Positions 31,721-41,335 of a DNA stretch of 64,000 bases are shown piece after piece; within the stretch, counting starts at the first letter, position 1, and every line of letters starts with the position of its first letter. The stretch comes from Streptomyces sp. PsTaAH-137 (GTDB lineage: Bacteria; Actinomycetota; Actinomycetes; Streptomycetales; Streptomycetaceae). The translations under genes and the position numbers were made by a program. Location of the stretch: positions 249,259 through 313,258 of the forward strand of contig NZ_QLLY01000009.1 in the NCBI RefSeq assembly GCF_003259365.1, read 5' to 3'. Below the pieces are notes generated by a model that was given only the letters and a program-made list of their open reading frames with translations, did not search any database and had not been told where the DNA came from.

Positions 31721-32719
31721 TCACTCCCCGACCTGGGCCTCTCCGTTTCGGAACGTGTCCAGGATCTGCTCGGCGGCCAGCGTCGCGGTGAGGCCGCCGT
31801 CCCGGACCCGCTGCTCCAGACCCGGGGTCACGGCCCGTACCGCCGGATCGGCGTGCAGCCGGCCGAGGAGTTCGTCGCGCACCATCGTCCAGGTCCAGTC
31901 GACCTGCTGCGTACGGCGCCGCTCGGCGAGCCGGCCCGTCGAGTCGAGGAGCGTGCGGTGCTGCTCGATCCGCTCCCAGACCTCGTCGAGCCCGCTCTCC
32001 TCCCGGGCGCTGCACGACAGCACCGGAGGCGTCCAGAACGCGTCCTTGCCGTGCATGAGCCGCAGCGCGCCCGACAGCTCCCGGGCCGCCGACCGGGCAT
32101 CCCGCTCGTGCGGCCCGTCCGCCTTGTTCACCGCGATGACGTCGGCCAGCTCCAGGACACCCTTCTTGATGCCCTGCAACTGGTCACCGGTCCGCGCGAG
32201 CGACAGCAGCAGAAACGTGTCGACCATGTTCGCGACCGCCGTCTCCGACTGGCCCACGCCGACCGTCTCCACCAGGACCACGTCGTAACCGGCGGCCTCC
32301 ATGACGACGATCGACTCCCGGGTCGCCTTGGCGACACCGCCGAGCGTCCCGGCCGTGGGGGAGGGGCGCACGAACGCGGCCGGATCGACCGCGAGGCGTT
32401 CCATCCGCGTCTTGTCGCCCAGGATGGAACCGCCCGTGCGGCTGGACGACGGATCGACCGCGAGCACGGCCACCCGGTGACCGTGCCCGGTGAGCAGGGT
32501 GCCGAACGCGTCGATGAACGTCGACTTCCCCACTCCCGGCACGCCGCTGACACCGATCCGGCGGGCCCGGCCGCTGTACGGCAGCAGCTCCGTCAGCAAC
32601 TCCTGCGCCAGCCGCCGGTGCTGAGGGCGCGTGGACTCGACGAGGGTGATCGCCCGCGCGACGAGCGCCCGCTTCCCGCCCAGGACGCCCTTGACGTACG
32701 TATCGAGATCGATGGCCAC
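31721..32719 (-). CDS. meaB: Methylmalonyl-CoA mutase-associated GTPase MeaB
   Basis: 332-residue G3E-type GTPase (MeaB/ArgK). The P-loop GVPGVGKST is at about residues 59-67; VLVETVGVGQSE is the switch region and VNKADG the base-recognition motif. It guards loading and repair of adenosylcobalamin in methylmalonyl-CoA mutase. It starts with GTG at 32719, 12 bp after mutB. It converges with the FhuF-like gene, with only 9 bp between stops. Confidence 0.96.
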   Translation of the reverse strand: MAIDLDTYVKGVLGGKRALVARAITLVESTRPQHRRLAQELLTELLPYSGRARRIGVSGVPGVGKSTFIDAFGTLLTGHGHRVAVLAVDPSSSRTGGSILGDKTRMERLAVDPAAFVRPSPTAGTLGGVAKATRESIVVMEAAGYDVVLVETVGVGQSETAVANMVDTFLLLSLARTGDQLQGIKKGVLELADVIAVNKADGPHERDARSAARELSGALRLMHGKDAFWTPPVLSCSAREESGLDEVWERIEQHRTLLDSTGRLAERRRTQQVDWTWTMVRDELLGRLHADPAVRAVTPGLEQRVRDGGLTATLAAEQILDTFRNGEAQVGE

Positions 32720-32731
32720 ACCGTCACCGGC

Positions 32732-34927
32732 TCACTGGTCGTCGTGCCCGAGGTCCGCCGCGAGGCGTGCCACCAGGTCGTGCGCGGCGTCCGGGATCAC
32801 GGTGCCGGGCGGGAAGACGGCGGCCGCGCCCATCTCCAGGAGCGTGGGCACGTCCTGCGGCGGGATCACCCCGCCCACCACGATCATGATGTCCTCGCGC
32901 CCCTCCTCGGCGAGCGCCTCGCGCAGCGCCGGTACGAGGGTGAGGTGACCGGCGGCCAGCGACGACACCCCGACGATGTGCACGTCCGCCTCGACGGCCT
33001 GCCGTGCCACCTCGCCCGGGGTCTGGAACAGCGGGCCGACGTCGACGTCGAAGCCCAGGTCGGCGAAGGCGGTCGCGATCACCTTCTGGCCGCGGTCGTG
33101 CCCGTCCTGCCCCATCTTGGCCACGAGGATGCGCGGCCGGCGCCCCTCGGCCTCGGCGAACTCGTCGACCCGGCCGCGCGTGCGGTCCACGTTCGCGGAC
33201 TCCCCTGCCTCGTTGCGGTACACACCGGAGATCGTACGGATCTGCCCCGCGTGGCGGCCGTAGACCTTCTCCAGCGCGTCCGAGATCTCGCCGACGGTGG
33301 CCATCGCCCGCGCCGCGTCGACGGCCAGCTCCAGCAGGTTGCCGTCACCGCCCGCGGCCCGGGTCAGTGCGTCGAGCGCGTCCCGGCAGGCCGTCTCGTC
33401 CCGCTCCTCGCGCAGCCGGCGCAGCTTGGCGATCTGCTGGGCCCGCACCGACGAGTTGTCGACCTTGAGGACCTCGATCTCCTCGTCCGAGTCGACGCGG
33501 TACTTGTTGACGCCGATGACGGGCTGCCGTCCGGAGTCGATCCGCGCCTGGGTGCGCGCGGCCGCCTCCTCGATGCGCAGCTTCGGGATGCCCGCGTCGA
33601 TGGCCTTCGCCATGCCGCCCGCCTGCTCGACCTCCTGGATGTGCTGCCAGGCCCGGCGCGCCAGGTCGTACGTCAGCTTCTCCACGTACGCGCTGCCGCC
33701 CCACGGGTCGATCACCCGCGTCGTGCCCGACTCCTGCTGGATCAGCAGCTGGGTGTTGCGGGCGATGCGCGCCGAGAAGTCGGTGGGCAGCGCGAGCGCC
33801 TCGTCGAGCGCGTTCGTGTGCAGCGACTGGGTGTGGCCCTGCGTCGCCGCCATCGCCTCCACGCACGTACGCGTCACGTTGTTGAACACGTCCTGCGCCG
33901 TCAGCGACCAGCCCGACGTCTGTGAATGGGTGCGCAGCGAGAGGGACTTGGTGTTCTGCGGGTCGAACTGCTTCACGAGCTTCGCCCACAGCAGGCGCGC
34001 CGCGCGCAGCTTGGCGACCTCCATGAAGAAGTTCATCCCGATCGCCCAGAAGAAGCTCAGGCGCGGCGCGAACGCGTCGACGTCGAGCCCCGCCTCCCGG
34101 CCCGCCCGGATGTACTCCACACCGTCGGCGAGGGTGTACGCCAACTCCAGATCGGCCGTCGCACCCGCCTCCTGGATGTGGTACCCGGAGATGGAGATCG
34201 AGTTGTAGCGCGGCATCCGCTGCGAGGTGTACGCGAAGATGTCGGAGATGATCCGCATCGACGGCTTCGGCGGATAGATGTAGGTGTTGCGGACCATGAA
34301 CTCCTTGAGGATGTCGTTCTGGATGGTCCCGGCCAGCTTCTCCGGCGGTACGCCCTGCTCCTCGGCCGCCACGATGTACAGCGCGAGCACGGGCAGCACC
34401 GCGCCGTTCATCGTCATCGACACGGTCATCCGGTCGAGCGGGATGCCGTCGAAGAGCTGCCGCATGTCGTAGATGGAGTCGATCGCGACGCCCGCCATGC
34501 CGACATCACCGGTCACGCGCGGGTGGTCGCTGTCGTAGCCGCGGTGCGTCGGCAGGTCGAAGGCGACGGACAGGCCCTTCTGACCGGCGGCGAGGTTGCG
34601 CCGGTAGAACGCGTTGGACTCCTCGGCCGTGGAGAATCCCGCGTACTGGCGGATCGTCCAGGGCTGATTGACGTACATCGTCGGGTAGGGGCCGCGCAGA
34701 TACGGGGCGACACCCGGGTACGTGCCGAGGAAGTCCAGGCCCTCCAGGTCCTCGCCCGTGTACAGCGGCTTGACGGAGATGCCCTCGGGCGTCTCCCACA
34801 GCGGGTCGGCGCCGTCGCCCGCGCGCTTGAGGGCGCTGCGCCACTCCTGCGCGGAGGTGCCCGGCGCGGGGCTGCCGAGACCGAGCGAGGAGAAGTCGGG
34901 GACTCCGGACGTGCCAGGGGCGGTCAT
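32732..34927 (-). CDS. mutB: Methylmalonyl-CoA mutase large subunit
   Basis: 731 residues. Adenosylcobalamin-dependent conversion between succinyl-CoA and R-methylmalonyl-CoA, which links propionate use to polyketide extender supply. The N-terminal TIM barrel holds PYPTMYVNQPWTIRQYAGF, and the C-terminal B12 domain has DGHDRG with the cobalt-ligand His610, then SSLAAGH and VVGGVIP. The ATG overlaps the mutA stop (ATGA), so the subunits are made in step. Confidence 0.98.
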   Translation of the reverse strand: MTAPGTSGVPDFSSLGLGSPAPGTSAQEWRSALKRAGDGADPLWETPEGISVKPLYTGEDLEGLDFLGTYPGVAPYLRGPYPTMYVNQPWTIRQYAGFSTAEESNAFYRRNLAAGQKGLSVAFDLPTHRGYDSDHPRVTGDVGMAGVAIDSIYDMRQLFDGIPLDRMTVSMTMNGAVLPVLALYIVAAEEQGVPPEKLAGTIQNDILKEFMVRNTYIYPPKPSMRIISDIFAYTSQRMPRYNSISISGYHIQEAGATADLELAYTLADGVEYIRAGREAGLDVDAFAPRLSFFWAIGMNFFMEVAKLRAARLLWAKLVKQFDPQNTKSLSLRTHSQTSGWSLTAQDVFNNVTRTCVEAMAATQGHTQSLHTNALDEALALPTDFSARIARNTQLLIQQESGTTRVIDPWGGSAYVEKLTYDLARRAWQHIQEVEQAGGMAKAIDAGIPKLRIEEAAARTQARIDSGRQPVIGVNKYRVDSDEEIEVLKVDNSSVRAQQIAKLRRLREERDETACRDALDALTRAAGGDGNLLELAVDAARAMATVGEISDALEKVYGRHAGQIRTISGVYRNEAGESANVDRTRGRVDEFAEAEGRRPRILVAKMGQDGHDRGQKVIATAFADLGFDVDVGPLFQTPGEVARQAVEADVHIVGVSSLAAGHLTLVPALREALAEEGREDIMIVVGGVIPPQDVPTLLEMGAAAVFPPGTVIPDAAHDLVARLAADLGHDDQ

Positions 34928-36738
34928 CGGGACACTCCCATGCGGTCGAGCGTGGCGCTGAGCACTTCTACGGCGTCGCAGCCGGCGAAGACGAAGCTGT
35001 CGGGGGCGGCGGAGGTACCGGGACGGCCCGCGAGGAACACGTGGCTCGCGCCCGCCTCCCGCAGGGACCGCGCGGCGTCCTCGGCCTGCTCCGCGTAGAC
35101 CGTGTCGCTGGAGCACAGGCACGCCTCCCGCGCCCCGCTCTCCTCGAAGGAGCCGTCGGTCACCGGTTCGATGCCGCCCGCCTGGAACAGATTGGCCGCG
35201 AAGGTGGCACGGGCCGTGTGCGCGGCTGCGGGGCCCAGCGCCGCCAGATACACCCGGGGCCGCCGGCCGGTGGCCGCGAGGTGGGCGTCGGAGCGGGCCC
35301 GCAGCGCCTCGAACGCCTCGTCACGCCGTACGCGGGGCAGCCCGCCGGACGGCCTCGGTGCCGCGGCGGCGCGGACCACGGGCTTCTCGGCGAGATGCGG
35401 GAACTCGCTGACACCGGTGACCGGTTCGCGGCGCTCGGCGAGGCGGTGGGCGCGCACCGACCACGTCTCGGCCAGCCGGTCGCCGACGAGTCCGGAGCGC
35501 AGCGCGGCCGCCTGGCCGCCCTCGCGCTCGATCGTCTGGAAGAACTCCCAGGCGGCGTGGGCGAGTTCGTCGGTCAGGCGCTCCACGTACCAGGAGCCGC
35601 CCGCCGGGTCGATCACCCGGGCCAGGTGGGACTCCTCGATCAGGATGGTGGAGGTGTTGCGGGCGACACGGCGGGCGAACGCGTCCGGCACGCCGAGCGC
35701 GTCGTCGAACGGCAGCACGGTGACGGCGTCGGCGCCGCCCACCCCGGCCGCCAGCGTCGCGACCGTGGACCGCAGCATGTTCACCCACGGGTCGCGGCGC
35801 GTCGTCATCACCGTGGACGTGACCGCGTGCTGGAGCTGCGCCCCGCTCCTCGGCGCCCCGCAGGCCTCGGCGACCCGCGCCCAAAGCCTGCGCGCCGCAC
35901 GGAACTTGGCGATGGTGAGGAACTGGTCGGCGGTGGCCGCGTACCGGAACTCGACCTGCGCGAGAGCCTGCTGGACGTCGAGCCCCGCCTCGGTGAGGTG
36001 CCGCAGGTAGGCGACGCCCGTGGCGAGCGACGCGCCCAGCTCCTGTGCGGCCGAGCCACCGGCCTCGTGATACGGCAGGGCGTCCACGGTCAGCGCGCGC
36101 AGCCCCGGGTACCGCTCGGCGCAGAGCCGGGCGAGTTCGACCACCGGCTCGCTGTCGTACGAGCGTCCCGTGCGCGCTTCGAGCCCCAGCGGGTCGCCGC
36201 CGAGGTTGCCGCGGGCCGCGTCGGCGGCGACGCCCCGGTGCTCGTACAGGCGCAGCAGTTCCCGCGCGGCGCCTTCTTGGTCGGCTCCCGCGTCGAGCAC
36301 CACGGGGGCCAGGTCGAGGAGGACGCCGTCGAGCACGGCGGGCAGCGCCGACACGGGGAAGCCGCCGGCGTCGCCGATCGTCAGCCACAGCGACGTCACG
36401 CCGTTCTCGAGGTCGGTGAGGACCGCGGCGGACTCGGACGACCCGTGCCGCTGGCGCACGTCCCAGCCGCCGGCCGTGTTCCCCTCGGCGCGGCCGCCGC
36501 GGACGAACGGCGGGAAGCCGGGCAGGCCGGCCGGGGGAGCGGCGTCGTTCGATGTGTAGAGCGGGCGCGCGCGCAACCCGTCCTCGAGCGTGGTGGACAG
36601 GGCGTCCTCCGCCTCGCCGGCCGAGACTTCCCTGCCCGACTTGCGCAGGACACCGGCGACAAGCTGCTGCCACTGATCATGCGTCGCGTCAGGGAATTCG
36701 GCTGCCAGGGAGAGCCCGTCGTCAGGCAGGACCGTCAT
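34924..36738 (-). CDS. mutA: Methylmalonyl-CoA mutase small subunit
   Basis: 604 residues. Structural beta subunit of the heterodimeric mutase. It has the mutase barrel (RPLYTSNDAAPPAGLPGFPP at about 55-74) and a B12-domain remnant at the C-terminus without the DxHxxG motif, as is normal for this subunit. It heads the mutA-mutB-meaB operon. No cobalamin riboswitch precedes it; the one in this window faces the other way. Confidence 0.97.
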   Translation of the reverse strand: MTVLPDDGLSLAAEFPDATHDQWQQLVAGVLRKSGREVSAGEAEDALSTTLEDGLRARPLYTSNDAAPPAGLPGFPPFVRGGRAEGNTAGGWDVRQRHGSSESAAVLTDLENGVTSLWLTIGDAGGFPVSALPAVLDGVLLDLAPVVLDAGADQEGAARELLRLYEHRGVAADAARGNLGGDPLGLEARTGRSYDSEPVVELARLCAERYPGLRALTVDALPYHEAGGSAAQELGASLATGVAYLRHLTEAGLDVQQALAQVEFRYAATADQFLTIAKFRAARRLWARVAEACGAPRSGAQLQHAVTSTVMTTRRDPWVNMLRSTVATLAAGVGGADAVTVLPFDDALGVPDAFARRVARNTSTILIEESHLARVIDPAGGSWYVERLTDELAHAAWEFFQTIEREGGQAAALRSGLVGDRLAETWSVRAHRLAERREPVTGVSEFPHLAEKPVVRAAAAPRPSGGLPRVRRDEAFEALRARSDAHLAATGRRPRVYLAALGPAAAHTARATFAANLFQAGGIEPVTDGSFEESGAREACLCSSDTVYAEQAEDAARSLREAGASHVFLAGRPGTSAAPDSFVFAGCDAVEVLSATLDRMGVSR

Positions 36739-36933
36739 GCTCGGATGCTAAGGCAGCCCGCAGAAGAGCAGCAGGTGACACACATGTGACCTTGTTCTCC
36801 TTGTCTTGCGCGTGTCGATGGCCTAGCGGCAGGGGAGGGGGCGGCCCTTGGGCGGCGGAGCGGGCGGGCGACGGCGGGATCGCGGGTTGCCCGCGGACGG
36901 AGCGGGCACTCGCAGACGAGGAGGTGGGCGGGC

Positions 36934-37167
36934 ATGAAGGAGTTACGGACGTCGACCGCGCCGGCGTGGAGCAGGCCCGGAGCCGCATGGACCGCGAAGT
37001 TCTGCTGGCCCGCGCTGCTCGTCGGCATCGGCCTGCTGGTGTGGCGCATCGTCGACCGCGACAGCGTCGTGCACATCGCGTTCTCAGCGCTTTTTGTACT
37101 CGTCCTGGCCCTGGTCCTGATCGGAAATCGATCCGCGCGCGAGCGCGATCGGCGGCGCTCCTCCTGA
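36934..37167 (+). CDS. Small membrane protein, two predicted spans
   Basis: 77 residues. Spans are predicted at about AKFCWPALLVGIGLLVWRIV and VHIAFSALFVLVLALVLIG, with a basic C-terminal tail (RSARERDRRRSS) likely in the cytoplasm. ATG 36934 follows GAGGAGG. The next gene, 16 bp on, is another small membrane protein. Function unknown. Confidence 0.65.
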   Translation: MKELRTSTAPAWSRPGAAWTAKFCWPALLVGIGLLVWRIVDRDSVVHIAFSALFVLVLALVLIGNRSARERDRRRSS

Positions 37168-37183
37168 GGGAGTCGGCGCATCC

Positions 37184-37558
37184 ATGGAAAACGCGGCGCC
37201 GACCAGAGACCATGACAGTCACGACGGCATCAACCATGCGGAGGACGCCATGCTGTTCGCGGCCGAGAAGGGCGACATCACCACGATCATCGGGGGAATC
37301 GCCCCCGACTGGGGACCCTTCGGTTCCCTCGGGACCGAGGCCAAGACCATGGTCCAGGTCGTGATGGCCGTGGCGATCCTGCTCTGCCTGGCGATCGCGA
37401 TCTGGGGCGCCGCCAAGCAGCGCGTCGGCGCGACGGCGTTGCGCGACACGTTCAGCGCGGAGCAGGGCAAGGGCCTCATCATCGCCGGGCTGACGGGGGT
37501 GTTCATCATCGGCTCGCTCGGCACGCTGTTCACCATCGTCTACGGCATGGCCTTGTGA
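37184..37558 (+). CDS. Small integral membrane protein, pilin/TrbC-like topology
   Basis: 124 residues. Two hydrophobic spans, VQVVMAVAILLCLAIAIWGAA and GLIIAGLTGVFIIGSLGTLF, flank a polar loop with RDTFSAEQ, and a negatively charged N-terminus leads in. This layout is like VirB2/TrbC-type pilins and membrane proteins of actinomycete conjugative elements, but no other transfer gene is present. Function unknown. Confidence 0.65.
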   Translation: MENAAPTRDHDSHDGINHAEDAMLFAAEKGDITTIIGGIAPDWGPFGSLGTEAKTMVQVVMAVAILLCLAIAIWGAAKQRVGATALRDTFSAEQGKGLIIAGLTGVFIIGSLGTLFTIVYGMAL

Positions 37559-37582
37559 GCGGGTCCGCCCGATCCTGTCCGG

Positions 37583-38206
37583 CTATTGGTCGACCGTGAC
37601 ACGGAGATGCGGCCAGGAACCGGCGAGCCGCGCCACCTCACGAACCATTGCACCGTCCCCCGGAAGCAGCGGCTTGGCGGGCAGGAAACGGACGCTGGTA
37701 CCGGTCGTCCCGTCGCCCGGGACCGGCTGGAGCCCGGTGACGGGGACGCCGTGTTCGTAGCGCTGGGTCCAGGACCCGTTGAGGCGGCGGTTGGTGTGGA
37801 CGAGCCAGGTGCTGAGTGCCGCGACGGTGGACATGCCCCGCCGAGGACGGCCGTCGGGCAGCTTCGGGGCATCCTCGTCGTCGAAGAAGCGCAGATCCTT
37901 GGTCGCCATGACCGGCTTCTTCACGACCTCGCCCCGGTCGTCGACCCGTGTGTCGGTACCCCGCCCGTCATCCACGACGGAGACGGAGCCGTCCGGGTGC
38001 ACGGTGACGCGGCAACGCCCGCCGCCCCTGCTCTCGGCCTCGTCCGCCGCGTAGGCGAGGACCTCCAGCACCAGATGCAGCATGCCGCCCGGTGCGTATC
38101 GGCCCGGATCCCGGCGGATGCCCGCGAGATGCCGGACGTCGACGGTGTTCGCCCAGTCGTGCGTGGTGTTGTGCCAGGTGGCGCGTGCGGCCCGTGGTGC
38201 ATCCAT
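37583..38206 (-). CDS. Stand-alone GyrB-like GHKL ATPase domain
   Basis: 207 residues. It matches the N-terminal ATPase part of DNA gyrase B: RYAPGGMLHLVLEVLAYAADEA, in which the gyrase HHLVWEVVDNSIDEA helix is recognisable, and VSVVDDGRGTDT for DDGRGIP. GRPRRGMSTVAALSTWL matches the gyrase region with the G2 box and helix. The transducer, TOPRIM and C-terminal domains of gyrase are absent. Length and fold suggest a nucleotide-binding protein with another role. ATG 38206 is my choice; its ribosome site is weak. Confidence 0.75.
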   Translation of the reverse strand: MDAPRAARATWHNTTHDWANTVDVRHLAGIRRDPGRYAPGGMLHLVLEVLAYAADEAESRGGGRCRVTVHPDGSVSVVDDGRGTDTRVDDRGEVVKKPVMATKDLRFFDDEDAPKLPDGRPRRGMSTVAALSTWLVHTNRRLNGSWTQRYEHGVPVTGLQPVPGDGTTGTSVRFLPAKPLLPGDGAMVREVARLAGSWPHLRVTVDQ

Positions 38207-38412
38207 CCGGGAAGTATGCGGAGGGGCGCCGGGCGGGCGGACGGTGGGGGTCCCGATGCCCCGCACCGGACGGCAGGCTCCGCTCTGAACCCGACCGCCT
38301 CGCGGAGCAGCGGCACGGTGCCGCGCCCGGGGATGTACTCCCAGTTAGGGCAGGCGCCCGCCGGACTGCCCGGCCGAGCGCCTGTACCCGTCCCGTCACC
38401 GTCGCGTGCGGC

Positions 38413-40164
38413 TCACCGGCGGCCGGAGCCGAGCGGGTCACCGGCCCGCTCGACGACCTTGGCGATCCAGGCCATGGCCTCCGGCACGTCGTAGTTGCCC
38501 GCGTGCGGCTGGTTCCAGGCCAGCTGGAAGTTCACGTTCCCGACCTGCGGGTCAGCCTCCAGCGCGCGGTCCAGGTTGATGCCGATGATGAACGAGGTGT
38601 CGCGGTCCCGGGTGCCGTTGCGGACGTACCAGTTCGGCGCCGTGTCGGCATGCTCGGTGCCGATGAAGTCCATCGGGTTGATCAGGTGGAGCTGGTCGTC
38701 GACGGTGGTGCTCTTCCTGGCGGTGTACTGCTTCCAGGTCAGTCCGGTGTCGTCCAGGCCGCTCCCGTCGCCCGCGACGTCGTTGTGGTCCCAGCTGAAC
38801 TCGGTGTAGTTCAGGTACTTCTGGGTGTACGGGCCGAACAGGTTGGTCTCGGTGCCGCTCGTGGTGTTGCCGTACACGCCGACCCCGTCGAACGCGGGCG
38901 TCGACTTCAGCGTGGCCTGGGTGGCGACGAACTTCAGGTACGTCGTCATGTCGACCGAACGCACCTTGTTCCTGGTGTTGTCGACGTCCAGCCAGTCATT
39001 GACGTACGACTTCGTGGTGGACCCGCCGGGGCCGCCGGAGACGATGACGAAGTTCTCGCCCAGGGCCGGGATCGTGTGCGTCGGATCGGCCTTGAGGTAG
39101 GTCTCCGCCGAGCGGACGACCTCCTTCTTTATGGTGGCGAGCATGGTCGCGGCGGTCAGCTTCGAGCCGTCCGGATTGCGCAGGCCCAGGCTCTTCTCGT
39201 ACGCCGGGAACTTGGCCGCGATCGCCGCCGCGTCCGCCGCCCGCGCGTCGGAGCCGGTCGCGTCCCGGGTGCCGAGAACGTTGTAGAGCCACTCGTACGC
39301 GACGTCCGCGTTGCCGAGATCGGTGATCGGGCAGTACGCGTTCACCGCGAACACGTCGTCGCGCAGGGTGCTACGCCCCTTGGAGTCGATCCCGGCGGCG
39401 CCGATCGCCGCGAGATAGGGGTCGAACGCGCTGTCGTTGCCGGACGCGCCCAGGATGGAGGAGAGCGCGCCGCCGCCGCTGGTGCCGTTGACGACGATCC
39501 GCTCGGCGCTGCCCGGCATCGCGGCGTCGTTGAGCCGCAGATAGCGCACCGCCGCCTTCGCGTCGACCGCCGCGGCCGGCGCCTTGCCCGGTGAGGAGCC
39601 GTCCGCGCCGACAAGGCCGCGGCTGCGGTTCGCGACGTCCACGAACACGTAACCGGCCTTCAGGGCCGCACCCACATTGCTCGTCGAACTGTCGTAGGCG
39701 GCCCCGGCGGTGACGCTCGCCTTGAGGTAACTGGCCATCCAGCCGCCGTTGTTCACCGCGAAATAGACGGGCGCGCGCTGATCGCCGAAGGCGCTCTCGG
39801 GCACGAACACGTTCATGCTCTGGTAGCCGCAACGGGTGTTGTCGATGGTGGTGCTCCCACCGATCCCGGTCTGCTGGGGCGCGGCGGCGACCGGGTCGGC
39901 GACGTAGCAGATCTCCTTGTACCAGCGCACGTTCACGGGCTGTCCGTCGACCGTGACGGTGATCGTCGTGTAGGCGCTCCGGTCGAACGCCAGCGCCGCG
40001 TCCTGCGGATCCGCGCCCCGACCCCGCTCCAAGGACGAGGTGGACGCGACCGCGAAGGACACCGGCGTCGCGATCGCCGTCAGGGCGAGCGAGCCGACGA
40101 GCGCCAGACCTCGCAGCAGATGTCTGGGGGCGGGACGTCCCGTGGGCGCAGAGAGTCGCTGCAT
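38413..40164 (-). CDS. Secreted subtype-B tannase-like esterase
   Basis: 583 residues. A signal peptide covers about the first 40 residues (hydrophobic core LRGLALVGSLALTAIATPVSFA). The alpha/beta-hydrolase nucleophile Ser229 lies in NGTSGGGA; candidate catalytic Asp is in RDRDTS (Asp522) and His in NQPHAGNYD (His554). This agrees with the triad pattern of subtype-B tannases such as that of Lactobacillus plantarum. It would hydrolyse gallate or related esters outside the cell. The ATG follows GAGGAG. It stands alone behind an AT-rich promoter region. Confidence 0.8.
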   Translation of the reverse strand: MQRLSAPTGRPAPRHLLRGLALVGSLALTAIATPVSFAVASTSSLERGRGADPQDAALAFDRSAYTTITVTVDGQPVNVRWYKEICYVADPVAAAPQQTGIGGSTTIDNTRCGYQSMNVFVPESAFGDQRAPVYFAVNNGGWMASYLKASVTAGAAYDSSTSNVGAALKAGYVFVDVANRSRGLVGADGSSPGKAPAAAVDAKAAVRYLRLNDAAMPGSAERIVVNGTSGGGALSSILGASGNDSAFDPYLAAIGAAGIDSKGRSTLRDDVFAVNAYCPITDLGNADVAYEWLYNVLGTRDATGSDARAADAAAIAAKFPAYEKSLGLRNPDGSKLTAATMLATIKKEVVRSAETYLKADPTHTIPALGENFVIVSGGPGGSTTKSYVNDWLDVDNTRNKVRSVDMTTYLKFVATQATLKSTPAFDGVGVYGNTTSGTETNLFGPYTQKYLNYTEFSWDHNDVAGDGSGLDDTGLTWKQYTARKSTTVDDQLHLINPMDFIGTEHADTAPNWYVRNGTRDRDTSFIIGINLDRALEADPQVGNVNFQLAWNQPHAGNYDVPEAMAWIAKVVERAGDPLGSGRR

Positions 40165-40331
40165 GAAGTCTCCTCATCGCGTGCCGAGTTGTGTGGCCGA
40201 GGCCTCAGGACCGCGGCGTCGCACACGCTACGAGACTGTTAACAATCTGCACAGCGATCGTGGAAACATTTTTGTTGACGATTAGGATCGGGATCTCCGG
40301 AGCGCGCACGGACGACGGGACGGCGCGAGCG
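40165..40331. promoter_or_regulatory. AT-rich promoter region of the tannase gene
   Basis: This 167-bp gap is clearly lower in GC than its surroundings. It holds related boxes TGTTAACAAT (40237-40246) and TGTTGACGAT (40273-40282), 36 bp apart, the first containing the palindrome TGTTAACA. These could be operator half-sites for a regulator of the tannase gene. No regulator gene adjoins it. Confidence 0.4.
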
Positions 40332-41237
40332 TCATCCGGCGACCCGCAGCTCGCCGCGGACCTTGCCCGTCAGCTCCGCCGCCTCCGAGGTCGACAGTCC
40401 GAAGATCCCGTCGTAGGGGGTGACCAGCGCGATGGTCGAGTAGTCGGCCCAGCCGCACACGGTCGTCCTGCTGTCCTCGCTGGTCTCGAAGTTGTCGATG
40501 GACAGCTCGGCGCACATCATCACGGCGCCGTCGAGCGAGTCCGCCTCCGTGTCCTCGGGCACGCCCAGTTGGGAGACGATGTGGGTGTTGCCCTTTTGTG
40601 AGGCGTCGGCGAGATTGTCCTGCATCTTGGCGAAATAGTTGTCCAGGGCGATTTTGGGCTCGGCGATCTTTCCGTACGCACCGGTGACCGTGAACCGTGC
40701 GTGGTTCCGCGCACTGCGCAGCTTCTCCTGGACGCCGTCCGGGTCGGAAGTGTTGAGGTTGCCGAGATCCTCCTCGTAGTAGCTCGCGACGACCGGCTCG
40801 GGGTTCTCGATGCCGATCTCCTCCAGTTCTCCGGTGTCCGTGCCCGTGACGGTGGTGTCGGACGCGTCGCCGTATCGGAAGTACGTGGCGAACGACGTCG
40901 TCGACGGAGTGGTCAGCTTGTGCGGGCCGTCGTCCTCGAGGCCCTTCGAGCCGAGGAACCAGAAGAGGGTGCCACCGATCGCGGCCAGTGCCACGACCAC
41001 GCCGGCGACGATCCCGACCGTCTTTCCCGCGCCGCCCTGGCGCGGCGGCTGCCCGCCCTGCTGCGGCGGCCATCCCCAGCCACCCTGCTGCGGAGGTCCG
41101 TACGGGGCCGGTTGCACGGGCGGCCCGTACGGTCCCGGCTGTACCGACGGCTGTCCATACGGTCCCGGCTGCTGCACCCCGTAGGGTCCCGGCTGCTGGG
41201 GCTGACCGGTGTACGGGCCCGGATGGTTGTGGCTCAC
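40332..41237 (-). CDS. Proline-rich single-span membrane protein
   Basis: 301 residues. The first 70 are a Pro/Gly/Gln-rich cytoplasmic tail with repeated PGPYG units. A membrane span (VGIVAGVVVALAAIGGTLFWFLG) follows at about 74-96. The rest is an extracellular domain with two cysteines. GTG 41237 follows GAGGGG; the frame is open upstream but without a ribosome site. Such proteins are common in actinobacteria; a signalling or envelope role is likely, but no function is assigned. Confidence 0.75.
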   Translation of the reverse strand: MSHNHPGPYTGQPQQPGPYGVQQPGPYGQPSVQPGPYGPPVQPAPYGPPQQGGWGWPPQQGGQPPRQGGAGKTVGIVAGVVVALAAIGGTLFWFLGSKGLEDDGPHKLTTPSTTSFATYFRYGDASDTTVTGTDTGELEEIGIENPEPVVASYYEEDLGNLNTSDPDGVQEKLRSARNHARFTVTGAYGKIAEPKIALDNYFAKMQDNLADASQKGNTHIVSQLGVPEDTEADSLDGAVMMCAELSIDNFETSEDSRTTVCGWADYSTIALVTPYDGIFGLSTSEAAELTGKVRGELRVAG

Positions 41238-41335
41238 TGCTGACGTCCCCTCGTGCGCTGATGTGTCAGCACATCCTGCCGGACGCCCGGACCCCGTTCG
41301 GCGCCCGTGGTGCCGCCCTCGGTGGCCGAACGAGG

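Noticed and set aside
30410..36738. Cobalamin riboswitch controlling mutA-mutB-meaB
   Set aside because: The element is on the plus strand ahead of the Fe-S genes, while the mutase operon runs the other way from 36738 and ends before it.
36775..36795. GGTGACACACATGTGACC as an operator near mutA
   Set aside because: The arms match only in part, and no regulator gene adjoins it.
36934..38206. Integrated conjugative element
   Set aside because: The membrane proteins have pilin-like layout, but there is no integrase, tRNA attachment site, replication or Tra/FtsK gene.
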